Positions 26,697 to 36,598 are shown, counted from the first letter of the stretch. The stretch: DNA of 64,000 nt from Rhodococcoides kyotonense (GCF_001645385.1 NZ_LVHI01000001.1:73835-137834), one strand, 5' to 3'. Made by a program: numbers and translations. Notes: a model not told the origin generated them from the letters alone.

Positions 26697-26895
26697 TGAG
26701 AGCGTGTCCTACGCCGATCAAACATTCTTCAGGTCGTTAATCTTCCGAAAAACAAGTCTTTGGTATAAGTTCTTCGTGACAGAAGAAGTCCACGCGGTTT
26801 GTTGTTCCTCACATGCTGCGTGACCGTCGTGGCAGCGCGGTGTCCGAGAATTCAGGCCCGTCGTCCCCATTCCGAGTCGAAGCGAGTCCGGATCA

Positions 26896-29505
26896 GTGGT
26901 CGAAACAGTAACGGAACCCCCCTCCCGGGATGCGGCCGTGCGACGCCGAACGCTTGCTGCGTGGCCGCTCCGAGCCAAGGTCGCAGCCGTCGTCGCACTC
27001 CCGTTGGTGCTGGCCATGGGCTTCGGTGCAGTACGCGTGCAGTCCGAACTGGCTGCCGCAGCCGACCTGTCCGCGGCCGCCGACAACGCACGGATCGTCG
27101 AACCGATCCTGCGTCTCGACGCCGTGGTCGGTGCCGACGCAGTCGCAGGTAGGGCGCTGGACCCGGCCGGATTCGACAGTGCCGTCGACACCGTCAGGTC
27201 GGTCGTGCAATCGACGGTCGGCTCCGGTTCGGACGTGCAGCAACGTCTCGACCGATCCATTGAGGCCGCCGTCGCCATGCGGGAACGGCTCGTAGGGGAA
27301 TTCGTGCCGCCGATCGAACGGGCGGACGCCGCCACCGCGGTCACGACGGGTCTGGCAGGTGTCGTCTCCGCCGCGCTCGACGTCGAGAACGCCGAGGTGC
27401 GTTCGGCGATCGACGGCGTCACCGTTGCCATGGCCGGGCGCCGAGCCGCGCAGACACAGCAGTTGCTGGTGTCGATCCTCGATCCCGACGTACTGGCGTC
27501 GGCCAACCGGACAGCGGGTCGCGAATCCGCCGACATCGACGCGCTCGCAGCGGTTCTCGGCGACGATGCGACGACCGTCGCCGGACTCCGTGCCGAACTC
27601 GACAGCCGAATTCGGATGTACGGGTCCGCTGCGGCCGGGGCGCCGACCAATCCGTTCCTGTCGGCCGCCCGCTCTGCCGAGCTGTACACGGCGGCACTGG
27701 GCGAATTCTCCGACACTCTCGGATCGTCGTTGTCCGCAGCGGCACTCGACAGGCGCTCGGTCGCACTGCGCGACGCCGCGGTCGTTCTCGGCGCGGTGTT
27801 GATCGCGTTGGTTCTGGCGTTGCTCGTCGCGCGGTCGCTCGTGGCTCCCCTCCGGCGACTGCGCCTCGGTGCGCTGTCCGTCGCCCACCGCGAGCTACCG
27901 GAGGAGATCGAGCAGATTCGCGGCGGCGGCCGAACGCCCGACATCACGCCCGTTCCGGTGCACACCGGTGAGGAGATCGGGCAACTCGCTCGGGCCGTCG
28001 ACGCGATTCACGAAGAGGCCCTGCAGCTGGCAGGCGAGCAGGCGCGGCTGCGGGTTCAGGTCGGAAACATGTTCGAGACGCTGTCCCGCCGGTCCAGATC
28101 GCTCGTGGACCAGCAGTTGGCGCTCATCGAGGAACTCGAACGCGACGAAGACGATCCGCGTCGACTGGACAGCCTGTTCCGTCTCGATCACCTCGCGACG
28201 AGGATGCGTCGTAACGGCGCCAACCTGATGGTTCTCGCCGGGACTCAGTCCCGTCGGCCTCACAGCGACCAGCCGGTAGCGCTGGACGCGGTGCTGAGCG
28301 CCGCAGTGTCCGAGGTCGAGGACTACCGCCGCGTGCAGATGCTCGACGTGCCCGACGCCGCGCTCACGGCCGCGTCGGCAGCGGACATCGTCCACCTCGT
28401 CGCGGAAGTGATCGACAACGCCCTGCGGTACTCACCTCCGGACAGTGCAGTCGCCGTGACCGGTGCGCGCGCCATCGAAGGCGGAATCCTCCTCGAAGTC
28501 GCCGATCGTGGCCTCGGCATGCCACCCGCAGATCTGGAGGAGACCAACAACCGGTTGGCAGTCGGCGGCGAGGTGACACCCGAAACTGCCCGTCGCATGG
28601 GTCTTTTCGTGGTGGGTCGGCTGGCCCACCGGCACGGCGTCACCGTGCGGTTGCGGCCCACCCAGGTGCAGGGCGGGTCGTCCGGCGTGACCGTCAGCAT
28701 GCACATTCCCGTCGGGCTGGTCGTGACTTCCTTCCCGACTTCCGAGCGTCATGCACGACCCACGCCGCGAACGTCGTCGGTGATGTCGGTGCCTGTTGCG
28801 GCGACGCCGGAGACACACGACCTGCCGGAGTCTCAGAACGAATCGGTCCTCGAAAGCACTGCGCCCGCCCCGACCGCGCCCGGTCGTGTCAATGGAGTGG
28901 CGCACGAATTTCAGCCGGGGAAGCTGCCGAGGCGTCGACCAGGAGCCAGCGGAGTCGACGCGGAGACGTCGCCTGCGTCGTCGGATGCGGGCGACGCACC
29001 CGATCGTCGCGCGCAGGGCCCGTCGAATACGGCCGCGTTCTTCGGGGCCCGCCCGGCCGTGCACGCGGCCAGAGCCGACCTCGATTCGGACACACCGATT
29101 CCGCCACCACCGGATCCCTTGTCGCCGCGGCCTCAGCAGATGCCGATCTACCAGCGAATGGTCTCCGAGTGGCTGGTGGATCCTGCGACCGGGCATGGGC
29201 GTTCGCGGTCGTGGACGACGCCTGCCGATTCGGGATGGGCAGCGGCACGCCACGCCACCGACAGTGCCGTCGGGCAGCGGACGGACGCCGGGCTGCCTGC
29301 GCGGCGACCGGGAGCACGACTCGTACCCGGCGCGGTCGATCGGCGAACACCCGAGGGCGGCTCGAACGGTCACGGCCCGCAGGACCGGATTCCGACGCGA
29401 TCACCGGAGGCCGTCCGCGACAAGCTGACCAGCCACTTCACGGGCGTTCGCACCGGCCGCGCCGAGGACGTCACAGGTCGACACAGAACGGAAGAGGACG
29501 AATGA
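26896..29505 (+). CDS. Conservon sensor kinase-like protein (CvnA)
   Basis: An 869-residue membrane sensor. TM1 is about residues 28-46, a large extracytoplasmic region follows, and TM2 is about 295-315. A HAMP-like linker, a helical segment with [15 protein letters not shown] (near 430), and an HATPase domain (N-box V-I-D-N-A-L-R-Y near 505, G-box D-R-G-L-G-M near 540) come next. The last 250 residues are proline/arginine-rich and disordered. This matches the first protein of conservons, where the kinase acts with roadblock, DUF742 and GTPase partners rather than a response regulator. The start is GTG 26896. The 199-base upstream gap is AT-rich and likely holds the promoter; no operator was recognised. 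Confidence 0.88.
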   Translation: MVETVTEPPSRDAAVRRRTLAAWPLRAKVAAVVALPLVLAMGFGAVRVQSELAAAADLSAAADNARIVEPILRLDAVVGADAVAGRALDPAGFDSAVDTVRSVVQSTVGSGSDVQQRLDRSIEAAVAMRERLVGEFVPPIERADAATAVTTGLAGVVSAALDVENAEVRSAIDGVTVAMAGRRAAQTQQLLVSILDPDVLASANRTAGRESADIDALAAVLGDDATTVAGLRAELDSRIRMYGSAAAGAPTNPFLSAARSAELYTAALGEFSDTLGSSLSAAALDRRSVALRDAAVVLGAVLIALVLALLVARSLVAPLRRLRLGALSVAHRELPEEIEQIRGGGRTPDITPVPVHTGEEIGQLARAVDAIHEEALQLAGEQARLRVQVGNMFETLSRRSRSLVDQQLALIEELERDEDDPRRLDSLFRLDHLATRMRRNGANLMVLAGTQSRRPHSDQPVALDAVLSAAVSEVEDYRRVQMLDVPDAALTAASAADIVHLVAEVIDNALRYSPPDSAVAVTGARAIEGGILLEVADRGLGMPPADLEETNNRLAVGGEVTPETARRMGLFVVGRLAHRHGVTVRLRPTQVQGGSSGVTVSMHIPVGLVVTSFPTSERHARPTPRTSSVMSVPVAATPETHDLPESQNESVLESTAPAPTAPGRVNGVAHEFQPGKLPRRRPGASGVDAETSPASSDAGDAPDRRAQGPSNTAAFFGARPAVHAARADLDSDTPIPPPPDPLSPRPQQMPIYQRMVSEWLVDPATGHGRSRSWTTPADSGWAAARHATDSAVGQRTDAGLPARRPGARLVPGAVDRRTPEGGSNGHGPQDRIPTRSPEAVRDKLTSHFTGVRTGRAEDVTGRHRTEEDE

Positions 29506-29915
29506 ACCATCCCATCGCATCGACGCCCGACCGGTCACTCGACTGGCTGGTCTCGAACTTCGCGCGGGATATCGTGGGGGTCGCGCACGCGGTGTTGGTA
29601 TCGGCCGACGGTCTGCTCATGGCCGCCAGCGAACAGCTGCCCCGAGAGCGTGCCGAGCAATTGGCCGCGGTCACTTCGGGTTTGGCGAGTCTGTCGTCGG
29701 GCGCGGCCAGGTTGTTCGACGGAGGCCCGGTCTTGCAGTCCATCGTCGAGATGGAGAACGGCTACCTTCTGCTCATGAGTGTCGGCGACGGTTCGCACCT
29801 CGCGTCGCTCACTGCGTCGACGTGCGATATAGGCCAGGTCGGATACGAGATGGCAGTGCTCGTCGACCGTGTCGGCAGCATGATCGAGCCGTCCGCTCGG
29901 ATGCGAGATCGGTGA
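29502..29915 (+). CDS. Roadblock/LC7 domain protein (CvnB)
   Basis: A 137-residue roadblock/LC7 protein, the second component of the conservon. It contains the family's central strand-helix pattern ([12 protein letters not shown] and [12 protein letters not shown]). Such proteins are thought to act as regulators of the small GTPase, comparable to MglB with MglA. Its start overlaps the kinase stop (ATGA), so the two are translated together. It lies directly before the DUF742 gene. Confidence 0.9.
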   Translation: MNHPIASTPDRSLDWLVSNFARDIVGVAHAVLVSADGLLMAASEQLPRERAEQLAAVTSGLASLSSGAARLFDGGPVLQSIVEMENGYLLLMSVGDGSHLASLTASTCDIGQVGYEMAVLVDRVGSMIEPSARMRDR

Positions 29916-29921
29916 TGAATC

Positions 29922-30347
29922 GTGGACACGACCGATAACGACCTCGAATCGGCGACGGCTGCATCGGAATTCGTTGCCGACGTAGAGGCGATCCCACCGG
30001 AGCCTGCTCCGAGCCTGGTTCGCCCGTACATGCTGACCGCTGGACGCACCACGTCCGAGGTCTACCTGCCGCTGGAAGCCCCCGTGCACGTCGTGTCCCA
30101 CACGGCGCCGAACCCGTGGCCCGCCAGCGACATTCGCTCTCGAATAGTCCAGCTGTGCATCGACGGTCCTTCGGTGGCAGAGATCTCGGCGCGGCTCGAC
30201 ATTCCACTCGGTGTCGCGCGAGTACTCGTCGGAGACCTGGTCGGCACGGGGACACTCCGCGTATCGATGACGCTCGGAGACGACGCAACCGCGGACCAAC
30301 GCCGCGAACTGATCGGAAGGACCCTCCGTGGACTACGCGCACTCTGA
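29922..30347 (+). CDS. DUF742 protein (CvnC)
   Basis: A 141-residue DUF742 protein, the third conservon component. The N-terminal P-S-L-V-R-P-Y-M-L-T-A-G-R-T motif is the hallmark of the family; the C-terminal half looks like a winged helix (I-S-A-R-L-D-I-P-L-G-V-A-R-V-L). Its biochemical role is unknown, though it is always found between roadblock and GTPase genes. GTG 29922 is six bases after the roadblock stop. Its end overlaps the GTPase start by 20 bases. Confidence 0.88.
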   Translation: MDTTDNDLESATAASEFVADVEAIPPEPAPSLVRPYMLTAGRTTSEVYLPLEAPVHVVSHTAPNPWPASDIRSRIVQLCIDGPSVAEISARLDIPLGVARVLVGDLVGTGTLRVSMTLGDDATADQRRELIGRTLRGLRAL

Positions 30348-30909
30348 CGTCGGAGGCCGGGCGGCATCGACGAAAATCGTCGTTGCAGGCGGCTTCGGAG
30401 CGGGCAAGACGACGCTCGTCGGTGCGATCTCGGAAATCGTTCCGCTGCGTACCGAAGCGTTGATCACCGACGCCTCCGAGGGCATCGACGAACTCGACGA
30501 CACCGCAACGAAATCCACGACGACGGTGGCCATGGACTTCGGCCGCATCACGCTGGCGGACGACCTGGTGTTGTACCTGTTCGGTACACCGGGGCAGCGA
30601 CGTTTCTGGTTCATGTGGGACGACCTGGTGCGTGGTGCAATCGGCGCAATCGTCCTCATCGACACCCGGCGGCTCGACGACTGTTTCGCCGCCATCGATT
30701 ACTTCGAAGCGAAGGGGTTGCCCTTCGTCGTCGCCGTCAACGAATTCGACAGTGCGCCGACGTATCCCGTCGACGACATTCGCGAGGCGCTCGCCGTCCC
30801 GCCGCACGTGCCCATCATCACCGTCGACGCCCGAGTCACCGAATCGGTCCGCCGCGCCCTGATCACCCTCACCGAGTACGCGCTCGATCGAGTGCACTCC
30901 GCCTCGTAA
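30328..30909 (+). CDS. Conservon small GTPase (CvnD)
   Basis: A 193-residue Ras-like/MglA-related GTPase, the fourth conservon component. The P-loop is G-G-F-G-A-G-K-T-T (residues 21-29), the G3 region reads F-G-T-P-G-Q-R-R-F with glycine-glutamine as in ATP/GTP-switch proteins, and G4 is N-E-F-D in place of N-K-x-D. GTG 30328 has GGAAGG seven bases upstream, inside the DUF742 gene. It probably switches between GTP and GDP forms under control of the roadblock partner to relay signals from the sensor kinase. Confidence 0.9.
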   Translation: MDYAHSDVGGRAASTKIVVAGGFGAGKTTLVGAISEIVPLRTEALITDASEGIDELDDTATKSTTTVAMDFGRITLADDLVLYLFGTPGQRRFWFMWDDLVRGAIGAIVLIDTRRLDDCFAAIDYFEAKGLPFVVAVNEFDSAPTYPVDDIREALAVPPHVPIITVDARVTESVRRALITLTEYALDRVHSAS

Positions 30910-30921
30910 GGAGACACCGTC

Positions 30922-31698
30922 ATGCATCACGCGCACGAGATGAACCACTTCTCGATGGGCCTGTGGCTGCTGTTCCTGGCCTACATCGTGTCCGTAGTGG
31001 GATGTGTTGTCGGACTGGCGTGTACGCGTCGATCGGCGGTGGCGTCGACCGAGCGTAGCCGCCTCGGATGGCTCGCCATGGCGGCCGTGTCGATCGGCGG
31101 CATCGGCATCTGGTTGATGCACTTCATCGCAATGCTCGGATTCTCGGTGTCCGGCAGCGTCATTCGGTACGACCTGTTCTGGACCGTGGTCTCGGCACTG
31201 CTTGCCATCGCTGCGACGATGGTCGGTCTCATCATCATCGGACGTCGCGTCAACATCTGGACGCTGCTCATCGGTGGCGTCATCATGGGTGTCGCCGTGA
31301 ACGTCATGCACTACACCGGCATGAACGCGATTCGCATCCAGGGATCGGTGTCCTACGACACGACGCTGGTAGCGATCTCGGTGGTCATCGCCGTCGTCGC
31401 CGGCACGCTGTCGCTGTGGTTCACGCTCGTCCTGCAGAGGCCGCTGCTGCTGCTCGCGGCCGGAATCGCCATGGGCGTCGCCGTGGTGGGTATGCATTAC
31501 ACGGGCATGGCCGCCGTGCGCGTATCCGTCGACCCGGCCCTGCCGATCCCACAGGGCCTCGAGGTGTTCGGATTTCTGTTCCCGGTGTTCGTCGTCGGCC
31601 TGCTGGCCCTCGCCGCCCCGATCGCGGCGCTGCTCACCCTGTCGGACGACGACCTCGACGCCGCTGAAGCCGAGGCAACTCACCTTCCCGTTGCATAG
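30922..31698 (+). CDS. MHYT-domain integral membrane protein
   Basis: A 258-residue membrane protein with seven predicted helices. Three copies of the MHYT signature are visible: W-L-M-H-F-I-A-M (near residue 68), V-M-H-Y-T-G-M (near 130) and G-M-H-Y-T-G-M (near 192). In this family the conserved Met and His are proposed to bind copper and sense diatomic gases. Unlike most characterised members it has no attached GGDEF/EAL domain. AAGGAG lies eight bases before ATG 30922, and it begins 12 bases after the conservon GTPase, so it is probably part of that operon and may be an extra sensor. Confidence 0.87.
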   Translation: MHHAHEMNHFSMGLWLLFLAYIVSVVGCVVGLACTRRSAVASTERSRLGWLAMAAVSIGGIGIWLMHFIAMLGFSVSGSVIRYDLFWTVVSALLAIAATMVGLIIIGRRVNIWTLLIGGVIMGVAVNVMHYTGMNAIRIQGSVSYDTTLVAISVVIAVVAGTLSLWFTLVLQRPLLLLAAGIAMGVAVVGMHYTGMAAVRVSVDPALPIPQGLEVFGFLFPVFVVGLLALAAPIAALLTLSDDDLDAAEAEATHLPVA

Positions 31699-32610
31699 CT
31701 ACGTCAACAGGGCGCGGCCCAGATCGGTACCCGAACGCCAGGCGCTCTCCACGCGCGGCGCGCCGTTCGGGCACCACTGGTCGCCGGCGAATCCCGTTCG
31801 GCGACCATCGGATTCGATCAGCGCGAAGGATGCGTCGTGACTCGACTCGGGCTTACCGAAGCTCCAGCGGTGTACGTGCGTCCACGACGGCCGGTCGGTG
31901 TCGAGCAGTTCGACGAGTGCGGTGACGACGGGGTCTGCTGCCGTGTCGGGGTCGCCGAGATGTGCACGCGCGAACTCGGCCGTCGTGTGTGCGACGAGTA
32001 CCGGAGCACCGTCACCCCGTCGCGCGCCGTCGTCGGCAAGAAACTCCACGATCGGGTGGTCGTTGACGAACGCCGCGTCCCGAAAGGGCAGTCTCAATTC
32101 GTCGAAGCCGACGACGACCGTCAGAACCGGCTGGTAGTCGACGGGTTCGGGAACCGTCGTGAGACGGGCAGCCTGCGGATCGGGCATCGCGAGAACGACG
32201 TCGCCGTCCGGGAGCCCCTCGACCGTGACGCTCTCGACAGGCACGTCGGCCAGCATGGAACGGACGAGCGAACGGAGCCCTCCCAGGGTACGCCATCGCG
32301 TCGGACCGGTGCTGGTCTCGGGGTCCGAGTCGGGGGCCAGAACACCGAACGTGTCGGTCCACGGCCGAGCGAGGCCTGCGGACTCCCAACGCGACACGAG
32401 TGCGGCGAATTCGGGATCACGCACCGTGAAGTATCCGGCACCGATGTCGACGCGTCGGCCGTGCAGTTCGGGTGATGCCATCCGGCCACCCACTGCGCGG
32501 CCGCGTTCGACGAGCCGAAAGGGAACCCCGGCGTCGCGGAGGACGGTGGCACAGGCAGCCCCGGCAATGCCCGCGCCGACGATCGTGACGGGTGCGTCGA
32601 AGCGCGTCAT
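31699..32610 (-). CDS. FAD-dependent oxidoreductase (renalase/amine-oxidase-like)
   Basis: A 303-residue flavoprotein. The N-terminal dinucleotide motif V-G-A-G-I-A-G-A-A-C (residues 10-19) and the following E-R-G-R-A-V-G-G-R-M stretch place it with the renalase/amine-oxidase group; the C-terminal F-A-G-D-Q-W flavin motif is also present. Likely substrates are amines or reduced cofactors. ATG 32610 overlaps the stop of the racemase-family gene (ATGA), so the two are translationally coupled. Its stop codon directly abuts that of the convergent MHYT gene with no gap. Confidence 0.8.
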   Translation of the reverse strand: MTRFDAPVTIVGAGIAGAACATVLRDAGVPFRLVERGRAVGGRMASPELHGRRVDIGAGYFTVRDPEFAALVSRWESAGLARPWTDTFGVLAPDSDPETSTGPTRWRTLGGLRSLVRSMLADVPVESVTVEGLPDGDVVLAMPDPQAARLTTVPEPVDYQPVLTVVVGFDELRLPFRDAAFVNDHPIVEFLADDGARRGDGAPVLVAHTTAEFARAHLGDPDTAADPVVTALVELLDTDRPSWTHVHRWSFGKPESSHDASFALIESDGRRTGFAGDQWCPNGAPRVESAWRSGTDLGRALLT

Positions 32611-33320
32611 CGGCGTGACCGCCCGATCGACCATTCCACGGCCGCGTCGGCGTGGATCGCCGTCGTCGGGAACACCGGAACCGGGGAATCCTCGGAAGAG
32701 ACGAGCAGCTCGATCTCCGTGCAGCCGAGGATGATTCCCTGGGCACCCTCCGCAACGAGCGACGAGATGACCCGTCGGTACACCTCCCTGGACGAGTCCG
32801 TGATGATCCCGCGGCACAGCTCCTCGTAGATGATGCGGTGGACGTCGGCGCGATCGTCGGACGACGGCACGACGACACCGAGCCCACTGTTCTCGAGACG
32901 CTCACGGTAGAACGACTGCTCCATCGTGAACGCGGTGCCCAGAAGGCCGACCGTGGTGACCTCGGTGCGCTTGACGGCGGCCGCGGTCGCGTCGGCGATG
33001 TGGAGGACGGGAATCGACACCGCGGCCTCGATGGCGTCGGCCACCTTGTGCATGGTGTTGGTGCACAGCACGACGATCTCGGCCCCGGCGTGCTGCAGAT
33101 TGACGGCTTCCTCCGCGAGAAGGGTTGCCGCGGAATCCCAGTCGCCCGCAACCTGCAGCGCCTCGACCTCCGCGAAATCGAGCGAGTCCAGAATGCAGCG
33201 TGCCGAATGGATTCCGCCGAGGCGGTCCCGGACGCCTTCGTTGATCAGGCGGTAGTACAGGGCACTACTTTCCCAGCTCATTCCGCCGAGCAAACCTATG
33301 ACACGAGGTCCTGAACGCAT
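32607..33320 (-). CDS. Aspartate/glutamate racemase family protein
   Basis: A 237-residue cofactor-independent racemase-family protein. The start G-L-L-G-G-M-S-W-E-S is typical of aspartate-racemase-like (YgeA/RacX) members, and both catalytic cysteines are present, in L-C-T-N-T-M-H (near residue 86) and G-C-T-E-I-E-L (near 200). It should interconvert enantiomers of an amino acid or related carbon acid; the broad-specificity YgeA group is the best comparison. It lies 70 bases after the tandem nitrilase gene and overlaps the flavoprotein gene, suggesting a shared pathway. Confidence 0.85.
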   Translation of the reverse strand: MRSGPRVIGLLGGMSWESSALYYRLINEGVRDRLGGIHSARCILDSLDFAEVEALQVAGDWDSAATLLAEEAVNLQHAGAEIVVLCTNTMHKVADAIEAAVSIPVLHIADATAAAVKRTEVTTVGLLGTAFTMEQSFYRERLENSGLGVVVPSSDDRADVHRIIYEELCRGIITDSSREVYRRVISSLVAEGAQGIILGCTEIELLVSSEDSPVPVFPTTAIHADAAVEWSIGRSRR

Positions 33321-33390
33321 GGGGTCGACGGTAGTCGAAAGTCGAACCGTCCGGCGAACGAGTTTCGTCGTCGCCGTCGACCCCGTGCGA

Positions 33391-35133
33391 TCACGCGTCG
33401 ACAGCGACCTTCGACGCGGCGCTCAGGGTGGGGTAGTGGTGGGGCAGCCGCATCGACACCAGATCCTTGCGTCGGACGACGTTCGTCGGATACACGCTGT
33501 CGAGATTGGTGGTGTCGACGACGGCCGTTGCCGCGCCCCTTTCGGTCGTCACGACGCTCTCGCCACGCGGAAACGCGAAGGTGTCCGGACCGAAAACGCC
33601 GCTGTGCCCGTCGAATCCGCGGTCCGGATCGAATGCGTTCGCGAAGGCGAACCACACGTTGTTCTCACCCGCCCGCACCCGCATGTGGTGCCAGTGCAGA
33701 GGATCCGCATCGGTCAGGATTGCGCCCTGGTGCGGAATGGTGGTGCCGACGTGACCGCCGACCGGTGCGGACATCGCCGCGGGACAGACGACGATGTCGC
33801 ATCCCCGAAGGGCGAGAACACGTCCGGCCTCGGGGAAGTGAACGTCGTTGCCCAGTAGGATTCCGACGCGTCCGGCAGGCAGGTCGAGCACGGCCCAGCT
33901 GTCGCCTGCGTCGAAGAACTCCGTGTCGGCCGGCGCGACATGGGTCTGACGATAGCTGCCCAGGATTCCGGACGGACCGACGACGACGGCGGTGTTGTAG
34001 AACGTCGCGTCGGCGAACTCTGCGAGGCCGACGACGACCGTCGTGGAGGTTCTCGCGGCCGCGTCGGCGATCCGTGCGAGGGAGGGCCCGTCGAGCGATT
34101 CCGCCACCGCGGACGCCGGACGATCCGTCGACAGCGGTCCGGTGATCGACAGCTCCGGAAAGACCAGCAGCTCACCGCCGTTCGCCTTCGACATCATGTT
34201 CTCGATGGCGGAGACGTTGGCTTCGACATCGGTGGTGGGCGTGGACTGCACGACCGTCACCGCGGTGCGAGCGCCGTCGGGCAACGTGCGGTGTCCGTAG
34301 AGGGAGAAGAAGTCCAGCGGGTTCCAGAGGAATGTGTTCGACTGCAGTTCGCGGTAGAGCTCCGGCCTGCGATCGCCCCACGGGTTCTGCTCTCGGGCGC
34401 GCGCCGGGTCGATCTGCGCGTACACGATGCCGTTTCCGGAGTCGATCGACGACGCGACGGTGCCGTCGGGCTCGATGATGCACGTCCCGCCGCTGAATTG
34501 CACGGTGCGCTCGAGGCCCCAGCGGTTGCTCTCGACAACGTAGCACCGGTTCTCGAAGGCGCGGCTGATCCAGTACGGAGCCGGTGTGCGTTCGGCGAGC
34601 CAGTTGCTGATGTGGCAGATCACGTCCGCACCGTCGAGAGCCACGACGCGCGCGGTCTCCACGAAGTGCATGTCCATGCAGATCAGCAGAGAGATCCGGC
34701 CTATGGGGGTATCGAACACCTGGTGGCCGAGATTGCCCGGTGCCGCCCACTTCGGTTCGGCGATGTACGAGTGCGTCTTTCGATGCTTGCCCACCACGCC
34801 CTCGGGACCGACAAGCACGGCGGCGTTGTAGAACAGGCCGGTGTCCGCGTCGACCTCTGGCATTCCGACGACGACATAGCAGCCGTGTTCGCTCGCTACG
34901 GCAGCGAACGCATCCGTCGTCGGGCCGGGGACGGTTTCGACGACGGTGGCTGCCTCGTCGTAGTCGTACAGGCAGTATCCGGTCGTCGCCATCTCCGGAG
35001 TGGTGATCAGCTTCGCGCCGTGCCGGGCGGCTTCGCCGACCAGCGCGAGAAGGTCCGCGACATTGCCGGACTTGTCGAACAGCGTCGGCTCGTACTGAAT
35101 CGCTGCTGCTTCGTAAGGTGCTACGGAAGTCAT
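33391..35133 (-). CDS. Tandem carbon-nitrogen hydrolase with inactive second domain
   Basis: A 580-residue protein made of two nitrilase-superfamily domains. The first (residues about 6-270) has a full triad Glu47, Lys119, Cys152 (in L-L-I-C-M-D). The second (about 290-560) keeps Glu327, but the lysine position is Gln396 (Y-R-Q-T-H) and the cysteine position is Gly428 (L-L-G-N-D), so it cannot hydrolyse by the known mechanism. The active half may act on an amide, nitrile or carbamoyl compound. It starts 10 bases after the NCS1 permease stop and is followed by the racemase gene, so the substrate is probably imported by that permease. Confidence 0.87.
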   Translation of the reverse strand: MTSVAPYEAAAIQYEPTLFDKSGNVADLLALVGEAARHGAKLITTPEMATTGYCLYDYDEAATVVETVPGPTTDAFAAVASEHGCYVVVGMPEVDADTGLFYNAAVLVGPEGVVGKHRKTHSYIAEPKWAAPGNLGHQVFDTPIGRISLLICMDMHFVETARVVALDGADVICHISNWLAERTPAPYWISRAFENRCYVVESNRWGLERTVQFSGGTCIIEPDGTVASSIDSGNGIVYAQIDPARAREQNPWGDRRPELYRELQSNTFLWNPLDFFSLYGHRTLPDGARTAVTVVQSTPTTDVEANVSAIENMMSKANGGELLVFPELSITGPLSTDRPASAVAESLDGPSLARIADAAARTSTTVVVGLAEFADATFYNTAVVVGPSGILGSYRQTHVAPADTEFFDAGDSWAVLDLPAGRVGILLGNDVHFPEAGRVLALRGCDIVVCPAAMSAPVGGHVGTTIPHQGAILTDADPLHWHHMRVRAGENNVWFAFANAFDPDRGFDGHSGVFGPDTFAFPRGESVVTTERGAATAVVDTTNLDSVYPTNVVRRKDLVSMRLPHHYPTLSAASKVAVDA

Positions 35134-35143
35134 CGTGTCGGTC

Positions 35144-36598
35144 CTATCGGTGCGTCGGGGTCGCGTCGGGCAAATCGGTGTGTTGTTCCGCAGCGGGCAG
35201 GGTGGTGGGTGTGTAGAAGCGTCCGCGGGTGGCGATCGTCAGCGGAATGTAGACGATCGGTCCGACGAACATCGCGATGAACGACGCGTAGTACGACGGG
35301 TATACGCCGAAGACGCCCAGAGCGCCGATGACGATTCCCAGCATCATCGCGGTGATTCCGCACGGATTCCAGGTGCGTACGAAGCCGTCGCGGAATTCGA
35401 TGTTCGACGACGGTGCCAGCCCGAGCCACTTGCGACAGACGAAGTAGTCGGCGAGCAGGATGAAGATCCACGTGTTGGTCATGATGCCGGTGACGGCGAG
35501 GAACTTGTCGGTGTACTGCAGAACGTTGATGGGGTACAGAGCAATTCCGATGACGAGAAGCGCCACCATCCACCACTGACGTCCGAACTTGCGGGGCGAC
35601 AACGCATCCCATGCATTGGAGAGCGCGAGCGATCCGGAGTAGAGGTTCATGACGTTGATGCGAACCTGGGTGACGATGGCGAAGACGACACCGAGCAGAC
35701 CCATCACGACGGCGAAGTAGAGGCCGGGGTCGGTGGCGGACAGCTCGGGCGTCGCTGTGCCGTCGAAGTGACGCAGCATCGTGAAGCCGAGGAAGACACC
35801 GAGAATCATCACGACGACGATCATCAGCAGCTCCGACAGCATCAGACCTGCAGTGCCGCGGTAGGTGACCTCCTTCTTGACGAATCGGCCGTAGTCGGTC
35901 GCGATGAGTGCCTGGAAGACGATCTGGCCGTTGACGAGGCTCAGTGCCTGCCACATCGCGGTCGACGAGAAGCCGCCCGTCGCTTCCCATTCGCCGGGGC
36001 CCACGAGAACGTAACCGCTCGCGAGCATGTACATGCCGATCGCGAACAGAACGAGGAAGATCGGCATGCCGAACTTCTGCAGGACGTTCATCGAATGCAT
36101 TCCGCGCCAGGAGAAGTACAGCGCGACGAGCGCGACGACAGCGAACACGACCGTCGCCCAGAACGAGTCTATGTCGATGCCCGCGAACTCGCTGAGGCCG
36201 TGTGAGACGATGCTGCCTTCGAAGATGAAATAGAAGACGTAGTTCACCGCGTAGACAAGCGAGGCAACCGCGGAGCCCTTCGTTCCGAATCCGAGACCGC
36301 GCGTCAGAAGCGGGAGCGAAAGCCCCTCCTGGCTGGCGATCCGCATGATCAGGCTTCCGATCAGGGTCGCACCGACGACCATGTAGGCGATCGGAACGAG
36401 GAACATCGGCCAACCGACGAGAAAGCCGATCTGGCCGCCGAGCGAGAACCAGAACATCGCGGTGACGTTGCCCGTCAACACCAGCAGAATTGCCGGCCTA
36501 GGCCAGCGCTGGCTCGCCGGTACGCGCGATGTCGCATAACTTTCGATCTGATCGTCGAGGCTGGTGGCCGGCCCCTCGAAATATTTCTTCATGTTCAT
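35144..36598 (-). CDS. NCS1-family permease (purine/cytosine/hydantoin type)
   Basis: A 484-residue, twelve-helix nucleobase:cation symporter-1. The first helix motif G-N-V-T-A-M-F-W-F-S-L-G-G-Q and the sixth-helix region match NCS1 transporters for cytosine, purines, allantoin or hydantoins. ATG 36598 is used; an ATG two codons later is possible. It is the first gene of a likely operon with the nitrilase-like hydrolase, the racemase-family protein and the flavoprotein, pointing to uptake and breakdown of a nitrogen-rich small molecule. A TTCCTA-N15-TAGGAA inverted repeat lies 130 bases upstream. Confidence 0.85.
   Translation of the reverse strand: MNMKKYFEGPATSLDDQIESYATSRVPASQRWPRPAILLVLTGNVTAMFWFSLGGQIGFLVGWPMFLVPIAYMVVGATLIGSLIMRIASQEGLSLPLLTRGLGFGTKGSAVASLVYAVNYVFYFIFEGSIVSHGLSEFAGIDIDSFWATVVFAVVALVALYFSWRGMHSMNVLQKFGMPIFLVLFAIGMYMLASGYVLVGPGEWEATGGFSSTAMWQALSLVNGQIVFQALIATDYGRFVKKEVTYRGTAGLMLSELLMIVVVMILGVFLGFTMLRHFDGTATPELSATDPGLYFAVVMGLLGVVFAIVTQVRINVMNLYSGSLALSNAWDALSPRKFGRQWWMVALLVIGIALYPINVLQYTDKFLAVTGIMTNTWIFILLADYFVCRKWLGLAPSSNIEFRDGFVRTWNPCGITAMMLGIVIGALGVFGVYPSYYASFIAMFVGPIVYIPLTIATRGRFYTPTTLPAAEQHTDLPDATPTHR

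Noticed and set aside
29809-31683. 624-codon minus-strand frame opposite the conservon
   Set aside because: Low-complexity His/Arg/Asp-rich shadow of four recognisable genes on the other strand.
32607-33320. Hydantoin racemase identity
   Set aside because: The G-G-M-S-W-E-S start belongs to the aspartate-racemase-like branch, and no hydantoinase gene is present.
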